A stretch of 64,000 nucleotides of DNA from Coriolopsis trogii (lineage: Eukaryota > Basidiomycota > Agaricomycetes > Polyporales > Polyporaceae), in assembly GCA_020543525.1 (NCBI GenBank), contig JAHYIO010000007.1, forward strand, positions 558,001 to 622,000, read 5' to 3'. Under the pieces are notes generated by a model, which worked only from the letters and a program-made list of their open reading frames with translations, was not told the origin of the DNA and ran no database searches. This document shows, piece by piece, positions 1 through 9,808 of this stretch (the stretch's first letter is position 1; each line of letters opens with the position of its first letter). Both the position numbers and the translations under genes were made by a program.

Positions 1-271
1 TCCATGGAAGTATACGAGATCGCCTGGGTGTAATGACGTGTTGTGAGATCAGAGACTGGGAAGTGAGGCCCTTTGACTCACCATAAACGTACTTGAAGTC
101 CGTGAACCGTCTCCACTCGTTCTGGGAGGGGAGCTGAAGGAGATTCCCGACGACAGGTTTAGCCGGAGGTCCAGGAGGATATCTGCGATGGGCAGACTTG
201 ATGTATGCCTTTGCGACGACCGCAAATAGGCCGATAGCGAGCAAAGCGAGTATGGAGATGTACTCCGACAT
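1..271 (-). CDS. cytochrome P450, N-terminus (partial, runs off left edge)
   Basis: Membrane-anchored haem monooxygenase; only the first 71 codons lie here. The start at 271 opens with a hydrophobic anchor (about residues 5-20), followed by a basic stretch and the proline hinge YPPGPPAKP that precedes the P450 catalytic domain, then GNLLQLP. Exon 1 is 271-82. A 58-nt intron (81-24, GTGAGT...CAG) follows and exon 2 resumes at 23 with GDLVYFHG, the usual first beta-strand region of fungal microsomal P450s. The haem-binding Cys motif lies outside the window, so the CYP family cannot be assigned. The orientation is the same as the carboxypeptidase upstream at 2.1-4.0 kb, but 1.8 kb separates them and nothing suggests co-regulation. 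Confidence 0.88.
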   Translation of the reverse strand, partial: MSEYISILALLAIGLFAVVAKAYIKSAHRRYPPGPPAKPVVGNLLQLPSQNEWRRFTDFKYVYGESKGLTSQSLISQHVITPRRSRILPW

Positions 272-2073
272 GACACCAAGATGATGCAACCAAGAAAGAG
301 TGAGTATTGCTAGAGCACCGAAATGGTGGCGGGAGGGAAAAGGTCAAGTCGGTGCACAGGGGAGGGGATGCGCAGCCAAGGCGCTATAGAGAGACGTGGT
401 GGACGTCTATCGTCGACGTTTATACCGGGAACCTACGAGCGAAGAGGTAAGCATGACCCTTCAAGACCTTCCAGATCTCACCGAACGCGATCAGGGAAGC
501 CAGGGGGTCGGAGCTAGTACCTTCAATTCGAAAAGCAACGGATCACTTCTCCGCGACCACAAGCGAGGGAAACGGAGTGGGTGCATGGGAAAGCCGCGGG
601 TTCTAGATCAAACAAGGCCAAGAGCGAGATACGAGATGATCACCTTGATGAGCAGGTGCATTAACACGAAGCCGGCCGGTACAGTTACCTCCGCCAGGAC
701 AGCCTGCTAAGATGCAAGGTAGCGCCGTCTTGGTGAGGTGCTGGAAAGTCTGGATGAACTGAAATGTCTCCGGCAAGGACTCCCCTCCATGCAGACAAAG
801 CGCCACATGGCCCTGGAGAGTTGGAGAGATGGATCGATAGCTCAGCGTGAAGGAAGCCGGATCCGGAAGCGGATTCTCGGGGAGGATGGGGAGTGGCTAT
901 GCCATGGGTGCCTCGTGTCTGGTTCCGCAGGTGGTGCTTGGCCTGTTCAGGACGTGTCTGCACTAGCGGATTTCCTGGTGAGCAAAGGAGTTTATACTAG
1001 ACTAGGATAGATGCATGCACTGACTTACGTTGGGGTCGACCTGAGGCGAAGATGATCAGCGCCACGCGTGCAAGTAGTACGTTCCAATCCAGCAGAGATT
1101 GTTATCGTCCCCGAATTGCCGGCGCGAAGTTTACATGGCGTCCGATGGGAGGCATGCGAGGGCAGACCGGACTTAGCATCAAGTTTCATGCGAGCCACTC
1201 TGACAAGAGTAGCAAGCCAACACCCTGGTGCAGGCTGCGAGAATGCAGGAGGGTACATAAGCATGACGTGAATGCTGCCCACAGTATCTATGGCGAGTAC
1301 GAGAGGCGCCTGAACGTTGCATTTTCTGATGTGACGCCACTGGCTAGTTTTTCAGCTCTTCTTCGTCGAACCCTGTCCTGCCTCATGTAGTCCATGGCGT
1401 CTCGGGATGGTTCGGCGGCGCAAGGTAAGTTCCCGATATGAGACTAGACCACAGGGCCTCACTTTTTGCCATGACGCATGGGATGACCCCGTCCAGTGTG
1501 AACGCGTGAGCGAGCTTGACGTCGGCGAACGTCGGGGAGGATGTTGAACTCACCAGTAAGGGTGCAGCTGAACTGCACCTGAGCTGCGCAACGTCCTGGA
1601 TGCCATCTGCTGATGGTCGTCAGTACTTAACATCAGTCGGACTAACGGGATGAGTCCCTCCGACCTCAAGAGCGCCCATGGCTTGAAAAGGAAGTCCAGC
1701 CGCCCATCGCCGCGCCACAACGTTCGCTGGGTTCAGACCTTCCAGATATGTGCAAGACGAGAGAGGAGAGCGGGCACCCTCCCGCTGCCATGCCGTCCCG
1801 GCAGCTGCCTCTCATCCGCACCCGAAATGCCGTGGTCAGGATTCGTCAACGTTGACGCGAGCAGCCTGCAGCTGACAGTCACCCAAAGCTATACTCACTA
1901 CTCACTACCACTGCTCCTATGTGACCCTTTGGTTGCAATCATATCATGTTGCTTTCGGCATTTTGTCAATTACGAGCATGGCCCAGTAAGCGATAGTCTC
2001 CAGCAAGTCTCTTGGCTATGAATCCCAATCATGGTTCCGGAAGAATACAGCGAGCGCTGACCTATGTATAGCT
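272..2073. other. intergenic, no gene recognised
   Basis: Open frames here are short (at most about 120 codons), overlap on both strands, and show no motif, signal peptide or convincing splice-linked extension that I can recognise. It would hold the P450 promoter and the 3' region of the carboxypeptidase. A decayed gene cannot be excluded. Confidence 0.5.
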
Positions 2074-3967
2074 TCACGTCGCTAACAATGCGGCATCGCA
2101 CATAATCTGCGAGAACATCTGGAGAGCGGCCTCTCCAACGGAGAGGGACCCATGTGTGTACGCAGGAACTTCGTGACCACTGCAATTCCAGCCCACGGTC
2201 AACGCCATGTCAACGAACCGGCCCGCTAGTATGAGCATAGAGTCACTCACGCTCCAAACATGCGCACGTAGGAGAACGTGCCCGCGTTCTTGAACAGGCC
2301 CGCGACCTCGCCCTTGACGGTGTAGTTCGCAAACTCTTGCGCCGCCCACTCGGAACTGGACTTCGTCTTGAAGGAGTCGATCATAGTCTCCATGCCTTGG
2401 TAGTTGAAGAGGAAGTCGGCGTCGCCCGCATAGAGGATGGTCCTGATGCCGGCATCAATGATCACCTCAAGCTCCGGGCGTGAGTTCTTCATCCACTCGC
2501 CCGTGAGCTCAAAGTTGTTGAACACCCCACGGTTGGTCTCCAACCACTGCGACTCTGCCCCGATCCGTGCCATCAACGCGCTGTCGTTCAAGTAGGGAGT
2601 AAGGTCCGGTGGGTAAGCGTCAGGCGTCTTTGCGAGGACGTAGTAGGGGTCGTAAGGACCAGCGAGAGGATGAGTGAGATCAGCGTCGCAGTTGAGATGC
2701 GCGCGTGCGCAGGTGAATTCGTCTCCAACTCCGTCGTAGCAATCCGTGATGGAGTCCCTGCAGCCCCCGGATTGCGACCAGCTTGTGTTGGCACGCATGA
2801 CAGTAGCGTCAGGGGCCAGGGGATAGTACCTAGTGTTTCATTCAGTATCACGATGTGTTTGGACCCTGTAGACGGCTGGCATACGGGTTTGACACCGAGT
2901 ACGTGAGATAGCTAGCGTACTGGGTGAGTGGATCCTGCGGTAGAGTGATTCCTCATCAGTATCAGCGGCGGATGCAATCATTACCAGCACTGGTGACTTA
3001 CAATGAGACCGTCGCCGATGCCCAAGACTTTGACGTTGATGGGGACACCGGCAACCGTACCGTTAGCGATCGCAGCGTTCTGGGAGAGGAAGTAGCTGCA
3101 AGAAGCGGACGAACGTCAGACCAGACATACAGAAGCTGATATTGCTCGAAGAGGCTCACGTCACGAATGTCGGGCCGTAGTGACCACCATACCTGCATTC
3201 TGACTGTGAGTACATGTCCCAGTGTCACCTTCCTGAACGCTTACGATTCAGTCCAAATCGCGAAGTCGTTCTTCTGGTACTTGGCGAAGCGCGGGTCCGC
3301 GAAGAAGATCTGCAGGAACGTCCAGACATCAGCCGCTGCTTCTTGAGATGTTCCGACGGTCGTGGTTCCGTGCGAGAAGCCGGTGCCGATGGGTTGGTCG
3401 ATGTAGAGCCTGCGACCCGTGTGAGCAGATGGAACGTACGCTACAGCTCTCCAATCACCTACATATTGGAGACCTCGTTCCACGAGTTAGGGTTCAAGGT
3501 CACGTCGCTGCTGTCGTTGGTGATGCGGCAAGGGCCGTTTTCCTGGAAGAGACCAACCATGCTGGAGCTGCCAGGCTGCAGAGTCTGCGTCAGTTGAACT
3601 GCTTGTGCTCATTCACGTCAAACACTTGCTCCACCGTTTAACCAGAGCGAAAGCGGAGCACTGTCCGGATTGTTTCGAGCAGCAAAGAACCAGAACCTGT
3701 ACGCATGAGATCAGCCACATACGGCAGAAAAGGAGGAGCATCCGACGCTTACCACATGCTCTCATCGGACGTCAGGTCCCCATATCCTGAAGCTTGGTAG
3801 ACACCGGGGGTGGTCTCGCAAACGCCGTTGTTCTCGACTACTCGTAGTTTTCCTGGTGTTGCGGCACGCTTGACGGCGTTGGTAGCCTCCTCTGATGTGA
3901 TTGCGAGTACGGGTGAGAAAGACAAGGCGATGAGCAAAGACGTCAAGAGTGGGATATCGAGAATCAT
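2074..3967 (-). CDS. serine carboxypeptidase (peptidase family S10), secreted
   Basis: Removes C-terminal residues from peptides, probably outside the cell or in the vacuole. The model has nine exons: 3967-3753, 3696-3630, 3575-3463, 3409-3245, 3192-3160, 3095-3002, 2934-2885, 2829-2251 and 2179-2074, giving 473 aa. A signal peptide is seen ([22 protein letters not shown]). Family landmarks in order: [29 protein letters not shown] (oxyanion hole), [21 protein letters not shown] with nucleophile Ser187, YAGDADF with the Asp region at 382-384, and GHEVPAYT with His441. The triad therefore looks intact. Intron 2 (3629-3576) is GC-AG with donor GCAAGT and splits NGG|PGSS; only this choice keeps the motif. 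Length is normal for S10. Related debris lies at 24.1 and 26.8 kb and a second full gene at 28.3 kb. Confidence 0.93.
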
Positions 3968-4847
3968 GGCGCGGCCCCGTGCGAAGAGAGCCCATGAGGA
4001 TCTTTATGTATGTAGCAGAAGGCCCGGAAGCAGTCACGACAGGTTACGTGTGTCTCGGATCTGGGAAGAGAACGTCAAGCTCCAAAGGCTTCATCTGTGA
4101 GCGTTCGACAGAGGTAGAAGATGAACGATCTACATCTGCAAACCTATTCTGCCTCGAAATAGTCAGCGACAGGAGTAAAGTACGCGGTGAGCCACTGGTC
4201 ACCACCCGCTGGGACTGACTCTACCCGCATCTGCTCACGTAGCTTAACGTCACTGCAGCGGGGAACGGATACCGCAATGGGTGTGATCGTTGACTGAGGT
4301 CAATCTGAGAAAGTGAGCGCACCAGCAGCAGCCGTCACGGTCACGCGACTCCTCTAGGCCTTGCTCGTGATCACCTCCTTCCACTTTGTCGTCCTTTCTT
4401 CCTCGTCCCTCTCCTTGCTTCACCCTCCGCAGTCTACGATGCGCGTATACCACTGTGGACGTATGAAACATTGCAGCGGTACACTGAAGACCGTTTCCGC
4501 GTTCTATGGTCATGCCAGGTTCCGGGATGCTGACTTCGCAGGTGCACTCCATGCCATCCTCGGTTGGACTCCCTGAGCTGTCGGAAGCGCAAGGCTACTG
4601 CTTCAAGAAGCCGTGGAGGGTCAGAATAGATTGAGACAGGACAGGAGGAGGTAAGTCAGCTTCTAACTTGAGTGCACGTGTGCACATATGCACTTGTCCC
4701 TACGCATATATTCGCAATATCCTCTATCTTTGACATTTCCCATAGGAACCGAGTTCAGGGGCGTCCCAGAGGGAGCATTCACATCCGGCGCGCCCTGAAA
4801 CCCCACCGCCTTACTTTTGAGTCCCTGTCTCCCCCGCGCTCGCATAA
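3968..4847. other. intergenic / carboxypeptidase promoter side, no gene recognised
   Basis: The first about 100 bases upstream of the carboxypeptidase start should contain its promoter; a weak AT-rich TACATAAAG lies on the minus strand near 4010. The rest has only short competing frames. A splice-donor-like GTAAGT at 4651 and a TTTCCCATAG acceptor ending near 4746 hint at a former plus-strand gene continuing into the next feature. Confidence 0.4.
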
Positions 4848-5168
4848 CTCGCTGCATCCGTCGTCCCCTATGCAATCTACACCCATAACGATGAACTTGA
4901 ATATGGTCAGAACGAGGGAACGGGTACGCCACTTCACGCGCCTCTCGCAGATCTCGAGCTCGCAATCGAGCACATCGAGGCAATGAGGTACCCACAACTC
5001 GAGGGTTCGGGACTTGATCCCACTGCCAAAGGCGGCTGACTCGTACAAGAAGAAAGACTTGCGCGCGTATCACTCCACCTCTATATTGCGGACAAACAGA
5101 TCAAATATACCGCTCTATCAGACCTGCGACACCTTTTCAGGGTCCAGACAGGGAGCGTTGCGATGTAA
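4848..5168 (+). pseudogene. protein-like decayed reading frame, family unknown
   Basis: One plus-strand frame from 4848 reads as protein-like sequence (VVPYAIYTHNDELEYGQNEG, then APLADLELAIEHIEAMRYP). It is broken by a single TGA at 5037-5039 and continues in the same frame with LARVSLHLYIADKQIKY and LRHLFRVQTGSVAM. It ends at 5164 beside a perfect GTAAGT donor, as an exon would. There is no in-frame ATG before a TAA at 4845, so the 5' part is missing or frameshifted. The family is not recognised. This may be a relic of a gene lost from this locus. Confidence 0.35.
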
Positions 5169-6229
5169 GTAAGTTTCATTGAACATACCACGAAGGACAA
5201 TGTAGAGCTGGCAAAGCGACCGCCGGCGCGAGACGCGCCCTTGGCAAGATGATTCCGCCTGTTGACAACAGGTGCATACTGGTCAACTTCCTGGTAGTGC
5301 ACATTCTGATCATTGACACAGTTATGATCTCTTGAACCTCAACGGAGCTCTTGAACGCCCTGGTCCTCACGAATCTCCCGCTTTCACCACGTCGACACCC
5401 TGGGCCTCTGCATTTGCCATCATGATCACTGCGTCTACACATGTCCGCACCAACCGCATTCACTTCTGAATCCGTCGCAGCTTGCCCGCAACCGCCTCTG
5501 CGCTCACTTCTGCCGTAGCCACGCCATGTATCGATGGCTTGTTGTCTGGATCTAGCGTCCGATTCATAAAGACCTCGGTGGCCCTCTAGTCCTGGCATGG
5601 ATTCGTACGGTCGCATCAGCTCGTGCTCGCTCGTACGAGGCCGTTGTATCACCTGTAACATACAAATGTCCACGACTGGCACGTTGAGAATGGGAGCGTT
5701 TTCTGGGTATACCACGATAAGAGAACTCGAAACCGAACCGCCCTTTACGCACGAAGACGTACGAATTTGGTCACAGGAATACAGTGCACTACTACTCCAC
5801 GCAGGTCTCCGTCGGTGAGTCTGCGTACCCGCTCGATTACAGCGAACATAGCTACCTCGACCCACTCATGTAGATTCGAGTGCTTAAAAATCAATGCCTC
5901 AGACTGAGTCAGCCTGAGATCTCAATTGCTCGCTGCTATACGTGGTGAACGCCCGCGAAGGACCGTCCTTGCTGAGCGCTGAGCAGCCATGGTCCATGTC
6001 TTCAAAACGTTTTATCTCGTTTGCGCTATACTGTTCACGCATTCAAACAGATCAGGCTATGTTATGACGATGTTCGGGGCTGCCATAACGTCGACACAGA
6101 AGCCTTCCTGAAGCATGGGCGGCAGTCTCGCACGTACTAACGATTGCTTGAATCAATCCACCATGGCAAAGTAAACACTCCTCAGGCCTCAGGACAGTTC
6201 ATACAGAGGCAGGCAGGAGGTATGGAACA
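5169..6229. other. intergenic, possible further relic exons
   Basis: A plus-strand stretch at about 5715-5815 (PPFTHEDVRIWSQEYSALLL) reads protein-like for some 35 codons, but stops and frame changes surround it. It may belong to the same decayed gene as 4848-5168. No intact gene is seen. Confidence 0.35.
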
Positions 6230-6322
6230 TGCCCTCAAATGACGTCGACGGTTCACTGAGGCTGACCGTGCCTTCCTTTTCTGCCCATGTCCGCCTCAAT
6301 GGACGAGATTGCAATGTCGACC

Positions 6323-6328
6323 TATATA
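6323..6328 (+). promoter_or_regulatory. TATA box of gene A
   Basis: TATATA within GTCGACCTATATAGC, about 80 bases upstream of the gene A start. The same block, with CATGTCCGCC upstream and CCCACCTATCTTGCACC downstream, precedes every A and B copy, which argues for a functional promoter. Confidence 0.65.
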
Positions 6329-6406
6329 GCGGAGAAGCTAACACTCCCTGGTCCCCACCTATCTTGCACCGTAACCCACACCATACCCTTTTCATTTCAT
6401 AACATC

Positions 6407-6823
6407 ATGGCTATCGTTGTCAACTCTCAGGCTCCCAACTGCTCCTGCCCACCCAGGCTGTTTTTGGACCAGAAGTTCGTATGGGCATGGCGCTTCCCCG
6501 AGGCACATCCCGGCACGGTGAGCGAACTTCCTGTACTCGTCCTCCATGACTCCGTTCTCAACATCGCCACCGCCTCTGTCCAGTCATGCTACAGACCCGA
6601 GAAGGAGCCGGCGGTCAAGGAGCCCTCCCCTCTTGAGTCGGAGCACGGTCAGCCTCGGAGGGCCAAGTACGAGCCTTACAAGCCCGACCTCATCTGGCTG
6701 GACGAAGCGGAGAGAGATCCTGAGATCAAGTACCGCGCGTTCAACCAGACTCTGAGGGAGCTGAAGAAGGCAGAGTACACCCGGAAGGTGAACGAGCTTG
6801 CCGACCTCGCCGGGTGTTTCTAG
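6407..6823 (+). CDS. small gene A, unknown function (left copy)
   Basis: A single-exon gene of 138 aa. I start at 6407 (MAIVVNSQAPNCSCPPRLF) because the TATA box and a CT-rich leader lie just upstream and the comparable ATCATG context is shared by genes B and C; an upstream in-frame ATG at 6287 lies before the TATA box. The C-terminal third is charged and helical-looking (LIWLDEAERDPEIKYRAF, then TRKVNELADLAGCF) and resembles the C-terminus of gene C and, in part, gene B. No signal peptide or membrane segment is visible. The inverted copy at 42.1-42.5 kb differs at one residue (Glu/Gly in VSxLPVLV), so the frame is either young or conserved. The family is not recognised and function is unknown. 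Confidence 0.6.
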   Translation: MAIVVNSQAPNCSCPPRLFLDQKFVWAWRFPEAHPGTVSELPVLVLHDSVLNIATASVQSCYRPEKEPAVKEPSPLESEHGQPRRAKYEPYKPDLIWLDEAERDPEIKYRAFNQTLRELKKAEYTRKVNELADLAGCF

Positions 6824-6989
6824 GCGGGGCGACGGGGACTTCTTCGACGGGCCCGCCGTCTACGAGGGGCTGGCCTCTCGCGGTACGGCGGCGCGCGCGA
6901 GCTTGGGCGTTGCCCGCAGAAGGTGACGCAGCTTTGCCCTAGTGAACTCGAGGACTGGTCTGCTCCTCATCTTCCTCTTAGTTTGCAGG

Positions 6990-7337
6990 TACCTTGGACG
7001 TCGACTTCGACCTCGGACCGACAACTGCGACCGACATGCACGCGTGCAAGCCCTTGGAACTGCTCGGAGACGGTTGATCACCTTCTCCGGGTCAGTCTGT
7101 GCAAGGAGCTGAAGGGGCTGTAGGAACGAGCCGCCGCCTGCAGTCTTGGACGCTCCTTGACGGCTCCTTCGGGAGCCCTCTGTGCATGGTTATGCATGGA
7201 GGTTAAACAAAACTCCTCCTCGAGAGGGGACCCTTTTTTCTCTCGCGCAGCCTATTCTGCTCCCGAGTTCGGGGGCACGAATCGCTGCGAGAGACACAAA
7301 AGGTTCCCTCTCATGGTCGGATTTCGCCGGTGTCAGT
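6990..7337 (+). repeat. structured repeat unit after gene A
   Basis: One unit: CGACCGA-type lead-in, palindrome TGCACGCGTGCA at 7037-7048, stem arms at 7065-7073 and 7081-7089 around TTGATCA (one C/T mismatch), GGCTCC-TTCG-GGAGCC at 7162-7177, a T6 run near 7231 and a terminal pair of arms (CTCTCGCGCAGC with GCTGCGAGAG). No long frame is conserved between units, which suggests RNA or DNA structure rather than coding. Confidence 0.6.
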
Positions 7338-7646
7338 GAGGCTGACCGTCTCTATCATTCGGTAGCGATACTGCATACCGTTGTGCGCTGGTCTGTACAC
7401 CTTGTTGCATGCGTCATCGACAGCCTGCGTCTCGTGAGCATCGTCCTAGGCGCAGCATGATATAGTATGTCACTTCGATTCTCAGGCATGGATTCGCTAG
7501 CATCCTATCTGTGGTGCGGATTCTCAGCTCTCAGTCAAGTGGAGCGGGTCCCAATTTCGCTTCTCGAAAGTCACTTGTGGAGGATCATGGTTGTAGGCTC
7601 GTATGAGGAGCCTGGCTGTAATCTTATGCTCACCGTTGCACTCATT

Positions 7647-7819
7647 CATCGTCGGAGAGTACACCGCGTCCAACCACGCGTGCCGTCGAGATCGTTCAGG
7701 TGTTCGGTGTCGAGACTGCGAGAAGGATCACCATCAACACATTCAACTGCAGAGCTGGACCAACATACTATGGCATGCTTGTTGCCCACGTACAGCTTGT
7801 CGGCGACCTCCCTGTGAAG
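7647..7819 (+). pseudogene. decayed RPC1 (Pol III largest subunit) exon, left copy
   Basis: The reading frame VFGVETARRITINTFNCRA matches RPC1 exon 19 (21477-21649: [19 protein letters not shown]) base by base with substitutions and no splice context. GGAGAGTACACC begins both. It is a fragment only and cannot function. It lies between elements A and B1, and the junction sequence GCAGGAGTCGCGAG just before B1 (about 7863) is also found downstream of intact RPC1 (about 22160). Confidence 0.75.
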
Positions 7820-7969
7820 ACCAATCGGTCGCTATTCGGTAAGGTGACCCACTGGCTCGTCTGCAGGAGTCGCGAGGATGACGCCAACGGTCCAAGGTCC
7901 AATTGAGGCTGACCGGTTCTCCCTTGTATGGCCATGTCCGCCTTAACGGTCCAAATTACAATGTCGACC

Positions 7970-7976
7970 TATATAA
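7970..7976 (+). promoter_or_regulatory. TATA box of gene B1
   Basis: TATATAA about 100 bases before the B1 start, in the same GTCGACC context as the gene A box. Confidence 0.65.
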
Positions 7977-8077
7977 CAGCGACGCTAGTCGTTCCCTCTC
8001 CCCACCTATCTTGCACCCAGACCTTCACCATCACCGTTCTCAGCATTCACTTCTTGACAATCCATTCACCCTTCATC

Positions 8078-8299
8078 ATGTCTCACCAACACACTGCTAC
8101 TTCCGTCTCGTCTGTCCCTCGTGTATCCGAACTTGCCAGGAGGGGGGCAATGCGTAGCCAACATCGCCCCGCTCCTCGTGAGGGAGGGCTGGCAACGTTT
8201 GGCGGGCTTCGGCTCGTCCCGTTGTCAGTCGCTCAAAAGGACGTCAGGATCAAGTATCGCGGCTTCGCGCGCAAGCTCGAGGTCAGCATGAAGGTTTAG
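8078..8299 (+). CDS. small gene B1, unknown function
   Basis: Single exon of 73 aa starting at MSHQHTATSVSS, downstream of a TATA box and pyrimidine-rich leader; an in-frame ATG at 7928 lies before the TATA box and is unlikely to be used. The segment LVPLSVAQKDVRIKYRGFAR aligns with LVPLSEAQKDVGIKYRSLTR of gene C, but B stops soon after (EVSMKV) and lacks the RKV-EL-DLAGC end, so B is a shortened relative. Identical protein in B2 and nearly so in B3. The family is unknown and it may not be translated. Confidence 0.5.
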   Translation: MSHQHTATSVSSVPRVSELARRGAMRSQHRPAPREGGLATFGGLRLVPLSVAQKDVRIKYRGFARKLEVSMKV

Positions 8300-8309
8300 A
8301 GGGTTCCGA

Positions 8310-8960
8310 CTGGTTCGGGATCCGGGGGTACTAGTCGTCTGGGTCTCCGGAATGAAGGTATCGTATAAGCTATGTTCGAGGTTTCTGCATCTCATCCCTA
8401 TGGCTGAGCAGGTGGTGCCGAGCCGCGACACTGGACACGGATGGGCGAAGAACCGACGACTGCGACCGACATGCACGCGTGCAAGCCCTTGGAACTGCTC
8501 GGAGACGGTTGATCACCTCTCCGGGTCAGTCTGTGCAAGGAGCTGAAGGGGCTGTAGGAACGAGCCGCCGCCTGCAGTCTTGGACGCTCCTTGACGGCTC
8601 CTCCGGGAGCCCTCTGTGTATGGTGATGCATGGAGGTTAAACAGAAGGGGTGCCGGGTCGGTCCCCGAGGTGGGGGGATCGTATAGGCTATGGCTTTCTG
8701 CTGCTCTTCTCCTTCGCGATCCTATGGCTGAGCACTTTCTACACAGGTCATACCGAGCGGCACTGGATACTACCGACCACCGACCGACTGCGACCGACTT
8801 CGACCGACATGCACGCGTGCAGGCCTTGGAACTGGCTCGGAGAGGGTTGATCTCCTCTCTGGGTCAGTACGTGCGGGAGTCGACGGGGCTGCAGGTCTCC
8901 TGTGGTCTTTGACGCTCTCTGATGGTTCCTTCGGGAGCCTCTGTGCACTTTGATCAATTT
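8310..8960 (+). repeat. two structured repeat units after gene B1
   Basis: Palindromes TGCACGCGTGCA at 8472-8483 and 8810-8821. In unit 1 the stem is CGGAGA(C)GG / CCTCTCCG, in unit 2 CGGAGAGG / CCTCTCTG. The second hairpins are GGCTCC-TCCG-GGAGCC (8596-8611) and GGTTCC-TTCG-GGAGCC (8924-8939). Each unit starts with a GTATAGGCTATGG-like stretch and CACTTTCTACACAGGT. A T6 run follows at about 8957. Confidence 0.6.
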
Positions 8961-9244
8961 TTTCCACACCCCTCCTAGTGAGGTGGTTTTCGGTTCTCCG
9001 ATACTTTTGTTTGGGCGAGTGGTGGAAGTGGTAGACGCCTGCAGTCTCGGACGCTCCTTGACGGCTCCTTCGGGAGCCCTCTGTGCATGGTGATGCATGG
9101 AGGTTAAACAAAACCCCTCCTCGGGGACCCTTTCTTCTCTCGCGCAGCCTCTACTGCTACCGAGTCCGGGGGCACGAAGCGCTGCGAGAGACACAAGAGG
9201 TTCCCTCTCATGGTCGGATTTGGCTGGTGCCAGTGAGGCTGACC

Positions 9245-9808
9245 GACCGACGGTCGTCTCCATCTTTCGGCAGCCTCCGTGTCATGAAGTATGGTGCGTA
9301 CCATTGCACCCAATTGGGAATGCGTCTCGTGAGCCTCGTGCAACCATCTTGACGACGACGCATGCTTCCGTATGTATCTTCATGGCTATCGTCTCCGCCG
9401 ACGATCTGCTAGTATTCTTCTGTAGGAATAAAAGTCAAGGTGTCCATGCAATGTTGATCAAGATAATCTTGCTGTCAGAGGAACGTGGACTTCAGAGCCC
9501 CCGAGTGAGTTAATGCGGCTCCCGTGCCCGGCGAGATTTGAGCAACCGCAATAATGCAATACGTGGTATTGCAACGGTGATATGGTGGACTCACCGTACC
9601 TCATATGGTTGCTCGACTTGCGAGCAGCCGTGGTGTGATATACAGTTCTGTCCCATGTAATCCACATGTAGGAGGAACCGCGCATCAACCGCGACGATGT
9701 TTGCGAGCGAAAGTCGTACATGCAAGCTGTGTATGCCAAGAGGGAGATGCAGGATAAAGCGATACATTAATTTAGAGTTTGCTATGTCCGTGTCGAACTG
9801 GAATTGTA
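9245..9808. other. intergenic, KGD4 downstream region
   Basis: The first about 110 bases still resemble the sequence that follows element A at 7350-7450. The rest shows no gene that I recognise. Confidence 0.45.

Larger units (their letters stand above)
6230..7349 (+). repeat. element A, left copy
   Basis: A unit of about 1.1 kb bounded at both ends by the same motif TGAGGCTGACCGT (near 6253 and 7337). In order it holds a promoter block, small gene A, one structured repeat unit and a terminal hairpin segment. It is repeated inverted and almost identical at 41.57-42.71 kb. Similarity to that copy begins near 6230, just before the boundary motif. No target-site duplication or transposase is visible, so calling it mobile would be inference. 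Confidence 0.75.
7904..9244 (+). repeat. element B1 (tail chimeric with A)
   Basis: Begins with TTGAGGCTGACCGG at 7904 and ends at a matching TGAGGCTGACCG near 9233. It contains the promoter block, gene B1 and two full structured units. At about 9000-9035 it then switches to the end of an A-type tail, where B2 and B3 instead carry a third unit. It is the only B copy with this junction, so recombination or conversion with A is likely. Confidence 0.7.

Noticed and set aside
8830..8870. Pol III A-box-like TGGCTCGGAGAGGG in type 2 units
   Set aside because: No properly spaced B box, and the match is lost in types 1 and 3, so a tRNA-like or SINE promoter is not supported.
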